Assembly: GCA_013397455.1 (NCBI GenBank)
Contig: VYZB01000381.1
Span: forward strand, 572,478-636,477
From: Crotophaga sulcirostris
Lineage: Eukaryota > Chordata > Aves > Cuculiformes > Crotophagidae
DNA: 64,000 nt
Direction of reading: 5' to 3'
The notes beneath the pieces were generated by a model. The model had not been told where the DNA came from. It was given only the letters and a program-made list of their open reading frames with translations, and did no database searches. Positions 41,456 to 53,797 of this stretch are shown here, one piece after another (position 1 is the stretch's first letter; the number at the start of each line of letters is the position of its first letter). The translations under genes and the position numbers were made by a program.

Positions 41456-42705
41456 AATTCTTTGCAAACAGTCCCCCACTACCACAAATTTTGCAGTCGA
41501 GTTTCCCACATTTGGGGAAATCACAGGGCTCAACACACCAGGAGTGCAAGGGATGAGCCTCACTCGCCCTGGGAAGAACACCTGCCCGATCACGGTGTCT
41601 CCCCTGCCAGGTAAGTATTACACAAATACTTGACTAGGAATTTCCATGTTTCCCAACACATCCATCTCATCTCCAACATATCAAACTGGTTAACGTACAG
41701 GCAGAAGTATTTGCCCGTGTTATTTATCATGGTGCTTCTGTTACTTGTTCATATGCTATCCATATACATATGACTAGCCCATTTGTCACCCGGAGAAGGG
41801 AAGACTGGCATCTAGTCATGCTGTATGGCCACATCATACTCAAGGTGTGCCTGGGGATAGATTAGTAAATGCACTTCAGCTACTGACACATGGCTAGCCT
41901 GCCTTCCAACCGTAACAAGAACTTGAAGAAATCAGATGAAACAGGCTTGGAGATACCCTGCGTGCACTCCCTAAAGCAGAGAGATCATGACACTCTTTCA
42001 AGTGATAGGTTTTCCGTTTTTGGGGATGCATTTCTTCTGTTGAGAGGAGGCTGAGGAACTTGAATGTAGCAGGCAAGACAATGAAGGATGGAATGGATCC
42101 CAAATATGTGGGAAGGAACAGAAGGGAAAAAGCAGGCAATGGGAGATAGGTGACTTAGGTGACACTGACTAGGAAACACGGTAAAGCCATGCAGACTAGG
42201 ATAAGCTACATCAACTGTGGGGAAAAAGAGGGGACAAATGATGGTCAGCAGGAAAAGGCTGGATGGAAGTCAAAGCAGCCTGAGTGGGAAGGAGACATAG
42301 GGCAGGGAATATGTAACCAGAATTAAACAGAAAGCACTTCTTGGAAATGCCAAGTCAAAAGACTGAAGTCTGAGAAGCTAACTAGCAGAAATAACAAGTC
42401 AGTGATAGGAAACTAGAGAGGGAGCAAGAGACAGCAGATGAAGATGAGGGTAGTACAGTGACTGGAAGGGGTGTCAGAGTACAACTGTGACTGGAAGGGG
42501 AGGTCCAGCTGGCTCCACACAATGTCTAGTGGCAGAGGAAGTGTCCAAGAGACTGTAATTTTATTAAGATGTGGTTTTCACTACAGAAAGTCTAACAGTC
42601 TCCACGTTCAGCAAATACATTTCTTCATTAACAGCAACTTCAGTACAGCCTGAGCCCTCTGGCATGGCAATGGCCTCAATACTGCAACTCCAAACTGCTT
42701 GGCTC

Positions 42706-42742
42706 AAAAGGAGAAGGGAGGGAGGGAGAGAAAGGAGGGGGA
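42706..42742. repeat. 37-nt pure purine tract with G-triplets
   Basis: An uninterrupted A/G run with three closely spaced GGG triplets (42716, 42720, 42724) and a G5 run at 42737. A quadruplex is possible only with one long loop of about 10 nt, so this is a weak candidate. Confidence 0.6.
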
Positions 42743-44309
42743 CGTTGTGGGAGTGAGAGGAGGTTTAACAGAGAATCACTTTAACAGAAACTCCTGAGTA
42801 ATGGCTCTGCCCCTGGCCAAGAATAACATCAGCTCAATGTCAGCAATTAGAAGAGGGCTCAGCCAGGCCCCGTGACCAGCTCCAGCCTCCTCACAGGCAC
42901 AAGCCAGCTTACAGCCCTTTCCTGAGCAGCCCCAGTTGCCCACCCAGAGCCCCTTGGATGGAGATGAAAGGAAGACCTCCTACTCAGAGGGGAAGCAAGA
43001 TGACTGTAGGTGAGGGAATTTGTGGATGGAAAATGCATGGCTAAGTAAGAGCCTTGGAAGGAGGAGTGCAAGGAGCAAAGGTAGAAGTGTCTCTCCTTCA
43101 AGACGCTCCCAAAAAAGGATGAGGGCAATTGGTCTATAACCTGTTCTCAAGGACCCTACTAGTGACTCCTCTGCTTCACATGAGGAAGACTGGGTGTTGT
43201 TCAGACTTTTGCATGACAGCTCTGCTCACGGGTTTGTTGGGAGTCCAGTCCTGCCAGTCAGCCCAAATAGCTCCTTCCTAATGGAGACAAATCTCTTTTG
43301 AGTGAAGGTTTATTCACCCAAGGACTTCCTTTCCTTCACTTCCTTTCATCAGGGAAGCCCTTTGGAAAGGTAACAAGTGCATCAATGAACTCATTGTAAC
43401 CTTGGAAGATTCCCCAGGCAGGATGGAAATGCTGTTGCAGACATAGCAGTCCACTCTTGGCATCTAGGTGTCATCCAGGACAACAATAATACAAACTCTT
43501 TTCCACATTTGCTCTAGCTCTTGGACACTAAGCCCATCTTTTCTCCTTGCAATTGTAACAGAGGAGTCATATCCCTTAGATAGTTCCATGCAAAACAGTG
43601 AAAGGCGATCTTAAATACAGTAATAACAAAAGGTGTAGGAGACCTGGAGAAGATTTTCAGGGTTGCAGAGAAAAATTACATCAGGCATCAGGGTCAGTGG
43701 CCACATCTTATGCACACTGAAGATATTAATACATTTCCTCAAAAAATAGACTCCTAAATAATTTTTGAGTCCGCTCAACATACTGCTCTTTTGATAATTG
43801 GATCAACTAAGAGAAGACATGCAGGAGAAATATTTAGTCAAGAAGAAGCCTTGATGGGGTCTGTTTGCCACAGAGGACACAACTGCCAACACAATTTCAA
43901 GACCCTATAACAACAGTGACCCATCTTGAAGCACCACTCAAGAACTCCAGTCAAAGCAGGAACAGACCATCAGTGATGAGATTAAGTGACAAAGAACGGC
44001 GGAGATTGTAGACAGTTCTAAGCTGTCTGAAGCACTATAAGGGGATGCCCTGAACTGGAGCAGAAAAGCAAGCAGCAACATTCCAGTAGCCAATGGAGAA
44101 AGATGCCGATGCAGTGGAAGAAGCCATTGGCAACTTCAGCCTCAAAATGCTATTGAAATCACTGCAGGTAATATTAGGTTTTTTGCAAACCACTTGAAGA
44201 GCTACTTCCTTCACCAAAGCTGTGTCATATGTACTGGCTCTGCTAGTTCTGCACATCTAACACTCAGTCAGCAGTGCTACATCCCAGGTAGGATTTTTTT
44301 CTTAGTTAC

Positions 44310-44487
44310 CTGATGTCGGTCTTGGCTTTGCTCCAACAGTTGTTGTGACTGAAGTTTCTGCTGCTGAAGTTGCTGCACAGCAAAATGGAGCTGGTAGTTG
44401 GGGTGTGCCAGCAGACTATGTGTCACCTTGTTGTAGACACTGTTCTCCATCTCTCCTTCCCAGGCAAAATGATGATTCTCTGGAGCC
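44310..44487 (-). CDS. TTLL5: TTLL5 exon (Gln-rich C-terminal segment)
   Basis: A 178-bp exon on the - strand between CTTTTCTCAG and GTAACT, phase 2 in (the first G completes an upstream codon, probably Gln) and phase 0 out. It encodes [20 protein letters not shown], then a variable part, then [20 protein letters not shown] and QSQDRHQ. These blocks align with FAWEGEVENNVY and [20 protein letters not shown] near the C-terminus of mammalian TTLL5 as I recall it. The Gln/Leu-rich tail probably forms a short coiled coil. A few residues after APENH are missing relative to the human protein. Upstream exons, including the catalytic domain, lie beyond this point. Confidence 0.92.
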
Positions 44488-46624
44488 CTGAGAAAAGAAG
44501 AGCCATTATGCTTTCACTATTCTGCATATAAGGACCCTTGCTTATGAGGCACTGCTGTTTCCTAAAAATCCCTTAATACTTAGCCAGTTATGAATTTATA
44601 CTAAGTGGATCCAGAAAGCACAACACCTGCTAGAGATGCCATGTGTCATATTGCTAAGGAGTTTCTTGAATTCCAGGCTGGGACTGTAGAACTAGCCATA
44701 ACACCATGCTTCAGGAGAACAAAGGAAAAGAGAAGAAAATACTCAAAGCTGGAGCATGTCTATTGCTGATATTAGCATTGAAGGGAGGCAGAGCTGCAGA
44801 AGGAAAAGAGCTAAGGATTCCCATCACTAATGAGATAAAATCTCTGAAATCCAAATAATTAATACTCTAACACAAGGCTTAGACCAAGCACACACACGCT
44901 GTAGTGAGAGTGAAGAATACAGACGTGCAGTACAATAACCACAGAGAGGACAAAGGACCAATAGGGTGAGGTTGCAACTAGAACACACGTTAACTCCATA
45001 CAGTTAAAATCCAAAACACCTGAGGAGAATGAAGATAGGCTCGTATCTTTCGTCATCAGAGTAATGCAAGCCTTTCCCAGAGGAGAAAGGCCTCCTGCAA
45101 AGAGGAAGAAGCTCTTACAACCCAGGCTTATACAGTGGGAGTTCAGCTGTGACCTGCAACATGATAAGTACAAACAGGAGCTCACTGGCTTGCTTTGAAG
45201 TTTGCAAGCCTCAGCAAGAAGGCAGCAGCAACACACTTCTACAAAAGCCCGTGGGGCTTTGCAGAGAGCAGATGGCAGACTGACGGGACCACAAGGTGTC
45301 CTGGAGAGCCTACCATGGCGCAGCAACCCACACACCCTGTGCTCACAAGACAGGATGCCATATGACCCACTGAATCCTCAAACTCCGGCTAATAAAATCT
45401 TCAATGCAGTGGAAATGGAGTTCAGCTGCTAGCATCTCCACTCTGCATCCTCTGCACCTCCTCCTGCTTGGAACACCACTACTACTGTTGCCCTTATGGG
45501 CCATTGGCTGTATGTAGCCTTCTCTAGACTTCTCTATTGAAGGGATTCAACCTTGCTCAGTCTATGGCTTCCATTGTACCCCAGTGTAACACCAGATAAA
45601 TGACTCTCACTCCCTGCTTCCTTTTGCTATGAGATTTTCAGTCTATCAGTTCTTTTCCTTCTACCAGTGCTTGGAAAAGTGACAACTGTGAAGTTGCTGA
45701 CAGTACTCAGGCCTTGAAATCTAAGTTATATAGATCCAAATTTGGCTTTGTGGTTAACCTTGAGAGCTGTTTCCCTCTTCTGAACCTGTCTTCCCTCTTC
45801 AGCCCCAGTAATGGGGTCATGATCCTCTGCTACCGTGGTTTCACCTGCAGTGACTCAGCTCTGGATCCATGGATACATGTGTGCTGCTGGCCTCCCAGCA
45901 CTGTCCTCTACTGGGCACAGGACGCCACAAAATAGATTACTTAAAAGGAGGACACAACAAGGCACAAGGAATCCAGCTGCATCCTCTCCAATCCCACCAG
46001 CTCACCACATGGATAGCTGGCAGGTTGCTGTCACGTAGACTCAACTACCATCCCAAGGGTAGTATCTGTTCGTTCCAGTGCACAGACACAGACTACACCA
46101 TCTATCCTTGCACTCAAGCTCATTGGATTCTTCCCTTGTGCAAAGCATCTGCAGTCCCTGATACCCTCCCAGTAAAGCCTGGTCATGGTGACAGCTGAAA
46201 AGCATGAAGTTCTGTACTGGGACTGGAAAGCACCTGTCAGAAGATAGCTGAGGGTTACGACAGACCAGCCCTTGAAAGAACCATCAGCTGCACCAGATAC
46301 AAAGCAGAAGAGCATTGAGGAGCTCCATCAAAGTCATGTTAGCACTCAGTAAACAGCCTGATTAACTCCTCATCAGTACTCCTGAAAGTTTGTGATCTTC
46401 AATGCTTCTGTTTTGAACTAAACATTTGTCCATTTGGTTAGAGTAACTTTTTCACACCAGCAATTTCTCAGTCGAGAAAATTTAGTAAGTTCATCCAAAA
46501 TGCTTCGAAATAAAGTAAGCCAACATAGGATAAAACGGTTACCTCCCATTGGTTTAATAACTAGTCAAAACACGTGAAACCAGAGCTAGAATAAATGGAC
46601 GGTTTCCACAAAGGAAGGAGATTA

Positions 46625-47692
46625 CCACTGATGTCCCAAAAGAATCTGTGCTATGGTCTCTGCTGTTCAAAACATTTATAAGTGATCTGGGAAAAAAAAA
46701 AAGTGAAATAAAAAAAAGCTTGCTGGTGAAAAACTGAAAGTTTTCACACTGTGAAGTGTGAAAAAATAATACATTACTGAATAATCAGACATTAAATTGA
46801 TTAATATTTAATTTAATAGCTACAAAGTCATGTACCCTGGGAAAAACAATCCTAGTTCTATGCAGTGATGGACTTTGAACTAGTTATTTCTATTCAGAAA
46901 GGAAACCTTATAACTATAGCTATAATAGATTTTTCTATAAAATCATTACTAAAATACTCTCAGAAAGCAAACTCTATGTTAGAAATTATTGGGAAAGGGA
47001 TAGGGAATAAAACCAAGAACCCTACCTATGCTACCATATAAACCAAAATTGCATTTCTCTTGCATTCTGAGGATAGTTCTAACTCCTGTCTGTCCTCCCT
47101 TCTCAAAAAGCATACAATAGAACTGGAAAAACTAAAAAGAAATGCTGCAAAGACAATCAAAGGTATGGAATAGCTTATATATTGAGGAATGACTAAATAA
47201 AAAGGACTCTTCAGCTTGGAAAAAGTACAACTGAAAGGAAATATGAAAAATATCTATAAAATCATGACCTTCAGGGAGAAGGAGAATAGGGAACAATTAC
47301 TCACTTCCCATGATACAAGACATAGGAAAAACCAAATGAATTCATCAGGTGGGCAGGTTAAAAAAAAAGGATGTAGTTTTTCTCATAAAACATAATTAAA
47401 CTGTGGATGCCTTCTTACTACAGGAAGGTAAGGATGCCAAAAATTTACAGGGGTTCAAAAATTATTAGAACTCACAGTAGCAAGAACCACTTACACTATT
47501 TATACACAAAGATACCATCTTCTGGTCAGAAAATCACTGATTACCAAATTCCAGAGAGTATTGGGCAAGTATCACCATTCCATAACATTGCCTAATTCTC
47601 TTCCCATGGGATCTTCCCTGGGCTACTGTCTGAACAGGACATTAAACCAGATAATCCCTCTGGTCTGCAAAAATGCAACTATTATTGTTTAT
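46625..47692 (+). mobile_element. Ancient CR1/L3-type LINE relic with reverse-transcriptase trace
   Basis: At 46630-46690 the frame reads DVPKESVLWSLLFKTFISDL, a decayed version of the LINE reverse-transcriptase block GVPQGSVLGPLLFNIFINDL. Downstream, the order of blocks follows the old amniote L3/CR1 3' end: AAAGTCATGTACCCTGGGAA, CTCTTCAGCTTGGAAAAAGT, ATCTATAAAATCATGACC, GGTCTGCAAAAATGCAACTA near 47670. About 1.07 kb is traceable, with many indels. It has no coding capacity. Confidence 0.75.
46741..46764. repeat. Perfect 10-bp stem with 4-nt loop
   Basis: TTTTCACACT, loop GTGA, then AGTGTGAAAA. It lies inside the ancient LINE relic and is probably fortuitous. Confidence 0.6.
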
Positions 47693-49777
47693 GTATCAGG
47701 GGTCTGAAACTAAACTTTAAGGTATTCATTCCAGTTACATGATTAATTCTAGAAACTAGTATCTGTTTCAACTGCTTTCATATCTACCTCCAGCTTAGAA
47801 CCTGCAATGCATAAAGTTTATCCTTCGATCAAAAAGAATGCTTGGGAAACTAAAGTCTGAGCAATTTGTTCTAAAATGTAAAAGTCAAGACGAAGTGGAG
47901 GACATAAAACTGATGTAAGTGAAAACTCCACTAAAGTTGGACCTGCTGGCAGCCAAACTGGCTTTGTGCCACAGAGGTGATGCACAGTGACTGCAGTCTG
48001 TAGTACTGTGAGGGCCACTAAACAAAAGGCAAAACTTTAGTGTAATTTCCTTGATCATAATTTCTTTTGTTTTGAGATTATCTGTCATGGAAATACAGAT
48101 ACTGAAGACTGATGGTCCAATTTTTAAAAATGCACTAGGATTGCTGCCTTGCTCTAACCTTTGTTGACTTTAGTGAACTCTCAAATGCTTTCATTTAGTT
48201 TCTAAACTGTTTTAATCCTCCTTTTCTGTTTTAATCAATATATGATCTATAGCCCAAAATAAAATTCTTTAGGATATAATATTGCCCAGATAAGCTTGGT
48301 TTAAACTACCCAGGAAAACACTGCTGAAACTATGTTATTAAATGTTTAAGAAAAATTAAATTAAAAAAAAAAACCACAAAAATTTTGGCTAATGTTTTCT
48401 TGCAGCATGGATTCTTGTACACACCACCCTGCAGTTCCAATACCTCCCCTCCACATTATACAGCACAACAGCACCTTTTTATTATATTGAAAACACTGTT
48501 GCTTGCCTAAGCAGATTTTACTCTCATGGCCTGCAGAATCCTCCTGCATTGAACATGCTTCTGTTGGCTTCCAAAGGTTTTGCTTCTTTATAGATAGAAA
48601 TCAACATTAATTCATTATACATAACTTCAACCTTTTATAACATAAGCATTAAATATTTGTCAACAGAAAGCCTGCATATTTGCAAGTCTTAGGATCACTT
48701 CCATAGAGAGATGTTTCATCTGCTGTTTTGGAAAATCCCCCTATAATATGTTATCAAGCTGCTGATAATATATCAGAGGCAAAGTTCGCCCTGGTACAGG
48801 ACAACAGGGCTTAGGATCTGAGACTCAATATGTTGCTGCCAGAGATGTGTTCCAGCTCTCGGTCTATTTGACACGCTTACAGGAATGCATTATGGTGCAG
48901 CTCCTGTTGTCAGTCTCTACCTGCCAGACGATTTATCAAAGCACCACAGCACCTTTGTATCCTTCCTGAAGTTAGCTCTTCCACTTAAGGAATTCTAAGG
49001 CTAAGCACGGTAACAAAGGTTGGAAAAAAGCTGTAGAGGATGTCACATCTAAAGAAATACTACAGAGTTCACATGGTAGAGAGACTGCATAAATACCCCA
49101 AACTGAAGGAAAAGTGTTTTCCACAACTCTCATCATTTTAGGCAAAGCCCAAAATAATCAGAACCCTCCTCACGCACCCCCAGTGGAAATGAGGCTTACA
49201 GAGTCAGTACTCACAGACCTGCTTGTTTCCTATTCAGATTATCACTCAACATTAACAACTGACTGAATATTCACTTACTCACAGGTACAGATGACAGACA
49301 GAGGCATAGATGCACATATAGGCAAATGGTAAATAGAAATTCCTGCTGGTGCCACCAGAAGAGATTTGGTTTCATTCAGTCAGCTAGGTTGGTTGTGAGC
49401 AATCTTCTCAGAGCTTGCTCAGGATTACTTATGAGTTGCTTAGTTTAGGTACCTGGCCAGGATTCAGGCCTTAACTATGTACAGGAAATCTCAGCCTTGG
49501 CATTATGGCCCATCCTTTGTAAGCAAGATTCTATCTCTCCAGCAGCTCTTAGGACTACTCAGTATTTTTGGCAAGAAACCAATTGTGTTCCTTTCTTTCA
49601 ACTGTAGATTTCATAAAGCCTGGGTTAGACCTCTCTGCTGCAGCTTTTTGCATCACAAAAATACAGGTTTGTTTCTGAGACCATTTTCAACAGATATCCA
49701 GGCTATTATGACCGCAAAACAGCCTAAAAGTGCTAGAACACCATGCACTCATAACCCAGGTTTTCTGGTTCCAAATT

Positions 49778-49936
49778 TCACAGTATCACAGTATTACAAG
49801 GTTGGAAAGGACCTTTGAGATCATTGAGTCCAACCTATAACCCAACACTAACACCAACCCATCTTCTAAACCACAACACTGAGTGCCTCATCCAGTCTCC
49901 TCTTAAACACCTCCATGGATGGTGACAACATCACCA
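49778..49936 (-). mobile_element. CR1 3'-end fragment
   Basis: TCACAGTATCACAGTATTAC, then AAGGTTGGAAAGGACCTTTG and AGATCATTGAGTCCAACC, then CTCTTAAACACCTCCATGGA and TGGTGAC. This is the order of the reverse complement of a CR1 3'UTR. It is truncated near 49936. Confidence 0.85.
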
Positions 49937-50895
49937 ATTCATGAAATACACTGGTGTTGCCCATACATCACTTACTAAGCTGACAATTTCAAAACATTTG
50001 AAAAGTGCCTACATCCCATTGGAAGGCAATGCACGCTAGGATCAAATCACTTATGAAAATGAAACATAAGCATTTTTGAAGAATATTCCTCTATGTTTAA
50101 CCCTGCTTAGTGTGAAAACTGACAGGAGCACAGGAGTCAGTATAGCTGGAGGTCTAGCAAACTGAGAAAAGAATTATCCTCCTTTTAAATAAGGAAACAA
50201 GCTGACGAAGTATTTTGCATCCTTTACTGCAAAGGCTGAAGCTAAGGATGAACCATTGCTGGCAATAAACGAACCCTCTGCATTTATAAATCAGTGCTCC
50301 CACCTTGTCCTGGAATGCAAGACAATCTTGGGCAGCAGCTTCTTTTCCACAGGGCATTCAGGTAGCATAAGTCCAGGAAGTTTTCAGTACAAAGCCTGGT
50401 GGGCACCAGCTGCTAGAAAGTAGTTGGCATAGTAACTAATGACTCTGTCTAGTGTGGCAGCTCCCAGCATCCTGCTGACTTATGTTCAGGCACTCAAAAA
50501 ACACAGAACATTTTCTTTGGCACACTATGTACTTCTTCCATCCCTAACAATAGGCCCTAGATTGGGGCTGACTATGGAGCAATGATAAACACAGTGGGAC
50601 AAAGCCCAGGACGCTGGGGGCCTGGCTGGGATGCAGGGCTGTCGGGCCTCTCACAGCGCCGCTTGCCTCAAGGCCTTTCTTTGTATTTTCTCCCTCTTTC
50701 CCCCCCCCAGCTTCAAAAGTAATAAATTAAAAACTGAAAAACAAAGCAACAAGTCTTTGAGAACAATTTGCTCCTGGCCTTTGCTGTTATCAGCAGTGTC
50801 TACAAAAAAGCAACTTTGGTCCAGTTCAGTCAGCAAGATTCTGTATTTTAGCATGGTCTGTAGCTCTGATTGCTACAAAATGCAAGCCCCTAAAC

Positions 50896-51098
50896 CAGGT
50901 GCGTCAAACCCACAGCCCGTGGGCTGAATCCATCCCTCCACCTTGTTTTTTCCAGCCCAGCACCTTGTTTGTACCCGTTGGCAGCGCCAAGCTCCTTGTC
51001 CCTGCGCTCCTGCCAGCTCTGGGCATGTGTGCAGGGTGTGACGAGCGTTACGCTGCAGGAGCAGAAGAATGGCAGGAGCTGTGGGTTTGACACCCCTG
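50896..51098 (-). mobile_element. Non-autonomous hAT transposon, copy 2 (with 8-bp TSD)
   Basis: A 203-bp element with ends CAGGTGCGTCAAACCCACAG and CTGTGGGTTTGACACCCCTG, which are inverted repeats with few mismatches. It is flanked by the perfect 8-bp direct repeat CCCTAAAC at 50888-50895 and 51099-51106. Its reverse complement aligns with copy 1 (11450-11657) through most of the interior, for example GGAGCGCAGGGACAAGGAGC. It differs at the outer 40 bp of one end. No transposase is encoded. Confidence 0.92.
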
Positions 51099-52189
51099 CC
51101 CTAAACCATGCAGCAGCAGCTATGTTACAACAGGTAAAAAAAAGTAGCTTTCCAAGAAACCAGGGGTGAAAAAAGCATTTTTAATCTTCCTAAAGAAGTT
51201 CTGCTTAGGACTTCAGAGATCTTCTGAGGCACGGGAAGCTGTCCAGAACTCACCACAGTGCAGGTACTTGGAGACAGGGAAGGGGGAAGAAGCATCTGGC
51301 CTGTGTAAAAAGAGGATGCCACCATCTGGCCTACAATCTGTTTTTAACCTCTGCAAGAGAAGCCAGGGAAACGGTTTTAAAGTTAATGAGCAGCCTGTTA
51401 AGGCTACAATGGCACAATAAAAGTATGGAACTACATTTTCGGTTCAAAACCAGTTCAAAGTGACAAACACAATCTCCCGTGTTGAAGGTGTTGCAGATAC
51501 ATAGGAGAGTTTCTGTCCCAGACCATCAACCAAATTTTCCCTTCTAAGAGATGAGGCACAGATGTAGGCATCTTGTAATAGTTCCAGTCTTAGTTCTTCA
51601 GATCCCCATTTTGCCAGGAGCTCAAGGCACGTGTACACAAGAGGCTCTCAGCATCACTATCACTGCATCATGAGACAACAGAAGGGATACAAGGCCCATG
51701 TGAAAAGCTTTGGGATTGAGTTGCTTCAGGCAAAGAACATTTAACTACAATTCCCAGATCCATTCACAGGTTAACTGTAATAGCTACCATAGGCACAATT
51801 CAAGCATCCCAGGACATTTTAATGTGCATAATTACTAGCAAATGTCAGGAGTCCCCCTCTGCTATTCTCACAATTCCCCCTTTCAACTGAGATTTGATGT
51901 TGTTAAATGAATTTTATTCAAAAACAAAGATGTGAGCAAAAGCATCCAACTCATCTCCTTCTGGTGCAGGATTAGCAATGTTTCAGTGGTTGGAGGAGTC
52001 CATGTGTCACACTCAGTTGCACAACTCCACAGGCAGGTACACATTCGGTGTCAAGAACTTTCCACAAGATTCCCAATTACACTTCTTTTCTGCTTTATTG
52101 CATGACCTTCCTCTTATTTCAGGTCTAAACCTTCACTACTAGAGCTATGTCTCCTTTGATCTTAGCTTTAACACTTAACTCCATCTTTT

Positions 52190-52325
52190 TCCTCAACTCA
52201 GTCACTTCTGGTCTTTCATTGTATATTGCTTTTCTCTGAACCTTTTCTGCTTTATCAGTATTTGGGGCTAGGCAAGTGCTCAAAACTGAGTGCATTATTC
52301 CACATGTGCATGCACAATGGCACAA
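52190..52325 (-). mobile_element. Ancient CR1-type LINE fragment
   Basis: On the - strand the frame reads SVLSTCLAPNTDKAEKVQRK, aligning with the CR1 ORF2 segment seen intact at 34.8 kb ([20 protein letters not shown] followed by QRR). At the DNA level, GCTCAAAACTGAGTGCATTA followed by TTCCACATGTG matches the same region of the old amniote family. Only this short piece is recognisable. Confidence 0.6.
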
Positions 52326-53750
52326 CAGGAAAAGTCTACCACCTTCTTGCTCCCTCACTTTATTCTACAACTACTATCAAAGTTCAAGGTCTTCCTTCTT
52401 TTCTGATATGTGCTGCTGTATCATTTCTTTCCTGCTCCCTGGTTTCAGAAAATTATTCCTGCCATTTCTCTGCCATTGAGAAACCTGGTTTCTGGAGAAA
52501 AAGATTTTCTTATAACAAAGGCAACGTAGTGACTACTCAGTTCAGCTGCAGATCAGGAATTAAGAGCTTTTTAGGTCCTGGGTCTCCATGTACAGGCAAG
52601 GTCATGAGCACAGCAGGTTAGAAACAAGGTGCATCAAAACAGCTTTGTGACCATCTAGCCGAGGAAGGGCAGGGCACTGGAGAAGGAATGAAGGAAACTG
52701 AGCATATCTCCTCTACGTGATCTAGACTAATAAAATCACATCCCTTTTCTACCCTCAATTAGTGCAAACATAGTGGTGAGCTTTATTGAGTGGAAGGTAG
52801 TTCTGGCTTCATTTTTCTATATATACTTCCACACCTGCAAACACAGTCAGACCCTGCATAAATATTTTAACAGCAAGACTTGTATACAATAAGGCTAACA
52901 CAGAAACCTGGTATCATTTTTCTCTCATAAAGAAGTCTTGGGGAAGACTACCTGCTTAAATGTGACATGCAATTGCCAGAGTTGTGTCGTGTTGCCTCCC
53001 CCTGCCCCCACCACCCCCGATATTAAAGTATTAATTAATGAATGAAATTCAGACGAAGTAGGTGAACTCAGTGAATTTACCTCATTGTACTGTCTAGTTC
53101 CACTCTGACTAAGGTAGGTCATTCAGACTTAATCAACATGTTAAGTGCCACCTTAAATTTTATAATTTGGCCTAGTCTAAGCAGTTTCTAGGGTGAATAC
53201 ATACATACACACCACAGAATAAAAAGTAGCAGAAACTTAGATGCAATACTGCACCACTTACAGAGATGGGAAAAGTATTCCACTGTAAAAATCTTAGCAT
53301 GGATCAAGCGGATCCACACAAAACATGACTTGTACTGACACTCTTACTTTTCCTCTACCAATGTAGGCACATCTATTGAAAACAAACTGGAAAAGACTGA
53401 TAGACTACTTATTCCTAGTCACATTTTTTAGGGCTTTATTCAAGCAGATTTTGCATTTTTGGGTGGATAGCAGCAGTAGCACATGAGGAAATGTGATAAA
53501 AACCAGTAAATGGGCACCACTATCTGTCTAGAATATGCTTATGACTACATCTGTAATTAAAGTCTCTAATCTCTTCTGGAAACCCATATTCCCTACCTCT
53601 CCAGAGAGGCAAGGGTTAAGTCAGGACTAGTAAGTTAGCCCTGTACCCTGTAATGCCTCCTTTGAAAAGCCGCTCACAAAGTTTACAGAGAAAGAGTGAG
53701 AGTGCAGCTGCTGTCCCAGCCAACATTTGGTTCCTATTACAGTGAATAAA

Positions 53751-53797
53751 TCTCCCCCTCCTCCTTTTCTTTTCTTTCTTTTCCCCTCCCCCTTTTT
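53751..53797. repeat. 47-nt uninterrupted polypyrimidine tract
   Basis: A pure C/T run with C-rich ends (CCCCCTCCTCC and CCCCTCCCCC) around a T-rich centre (TTTTCTTTTCTTTCTTTT), an approximate mirror repeat. Such tracts can form intramolecular triplex DNA; no function is shown here. Confidence 0.8.

Larger units (their letters stand above)
36369..44309 (-). other. TTLL5: TTLL5 intron between the 44.3 kb and 36.2 kb exons
   Basis: A 7.9-kb phase 0 intron on the - strand with a GTAACT donor. It contains a CR1 fragment at 41.4 kb and a purine tract at 42.7 kb. A somewhat GC-richer stretch at about 37.05-37.65 kb carries overlapping open frames on both strands (up to 144 codons) with no recognisable product. 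Otherwise unremarkable. Confidence 0.8.

Noticed and set aside
42706..42742. G-quadruplex
   Set aside because: The fourth G-run is about 10 nt from the third, longer than standard loops, so only a weak candidate remains.
50890..51169. Several 60-70 residue frames on both strands
   Set aside because: They lie within or across the second hAT copy and are frames through the transposon.
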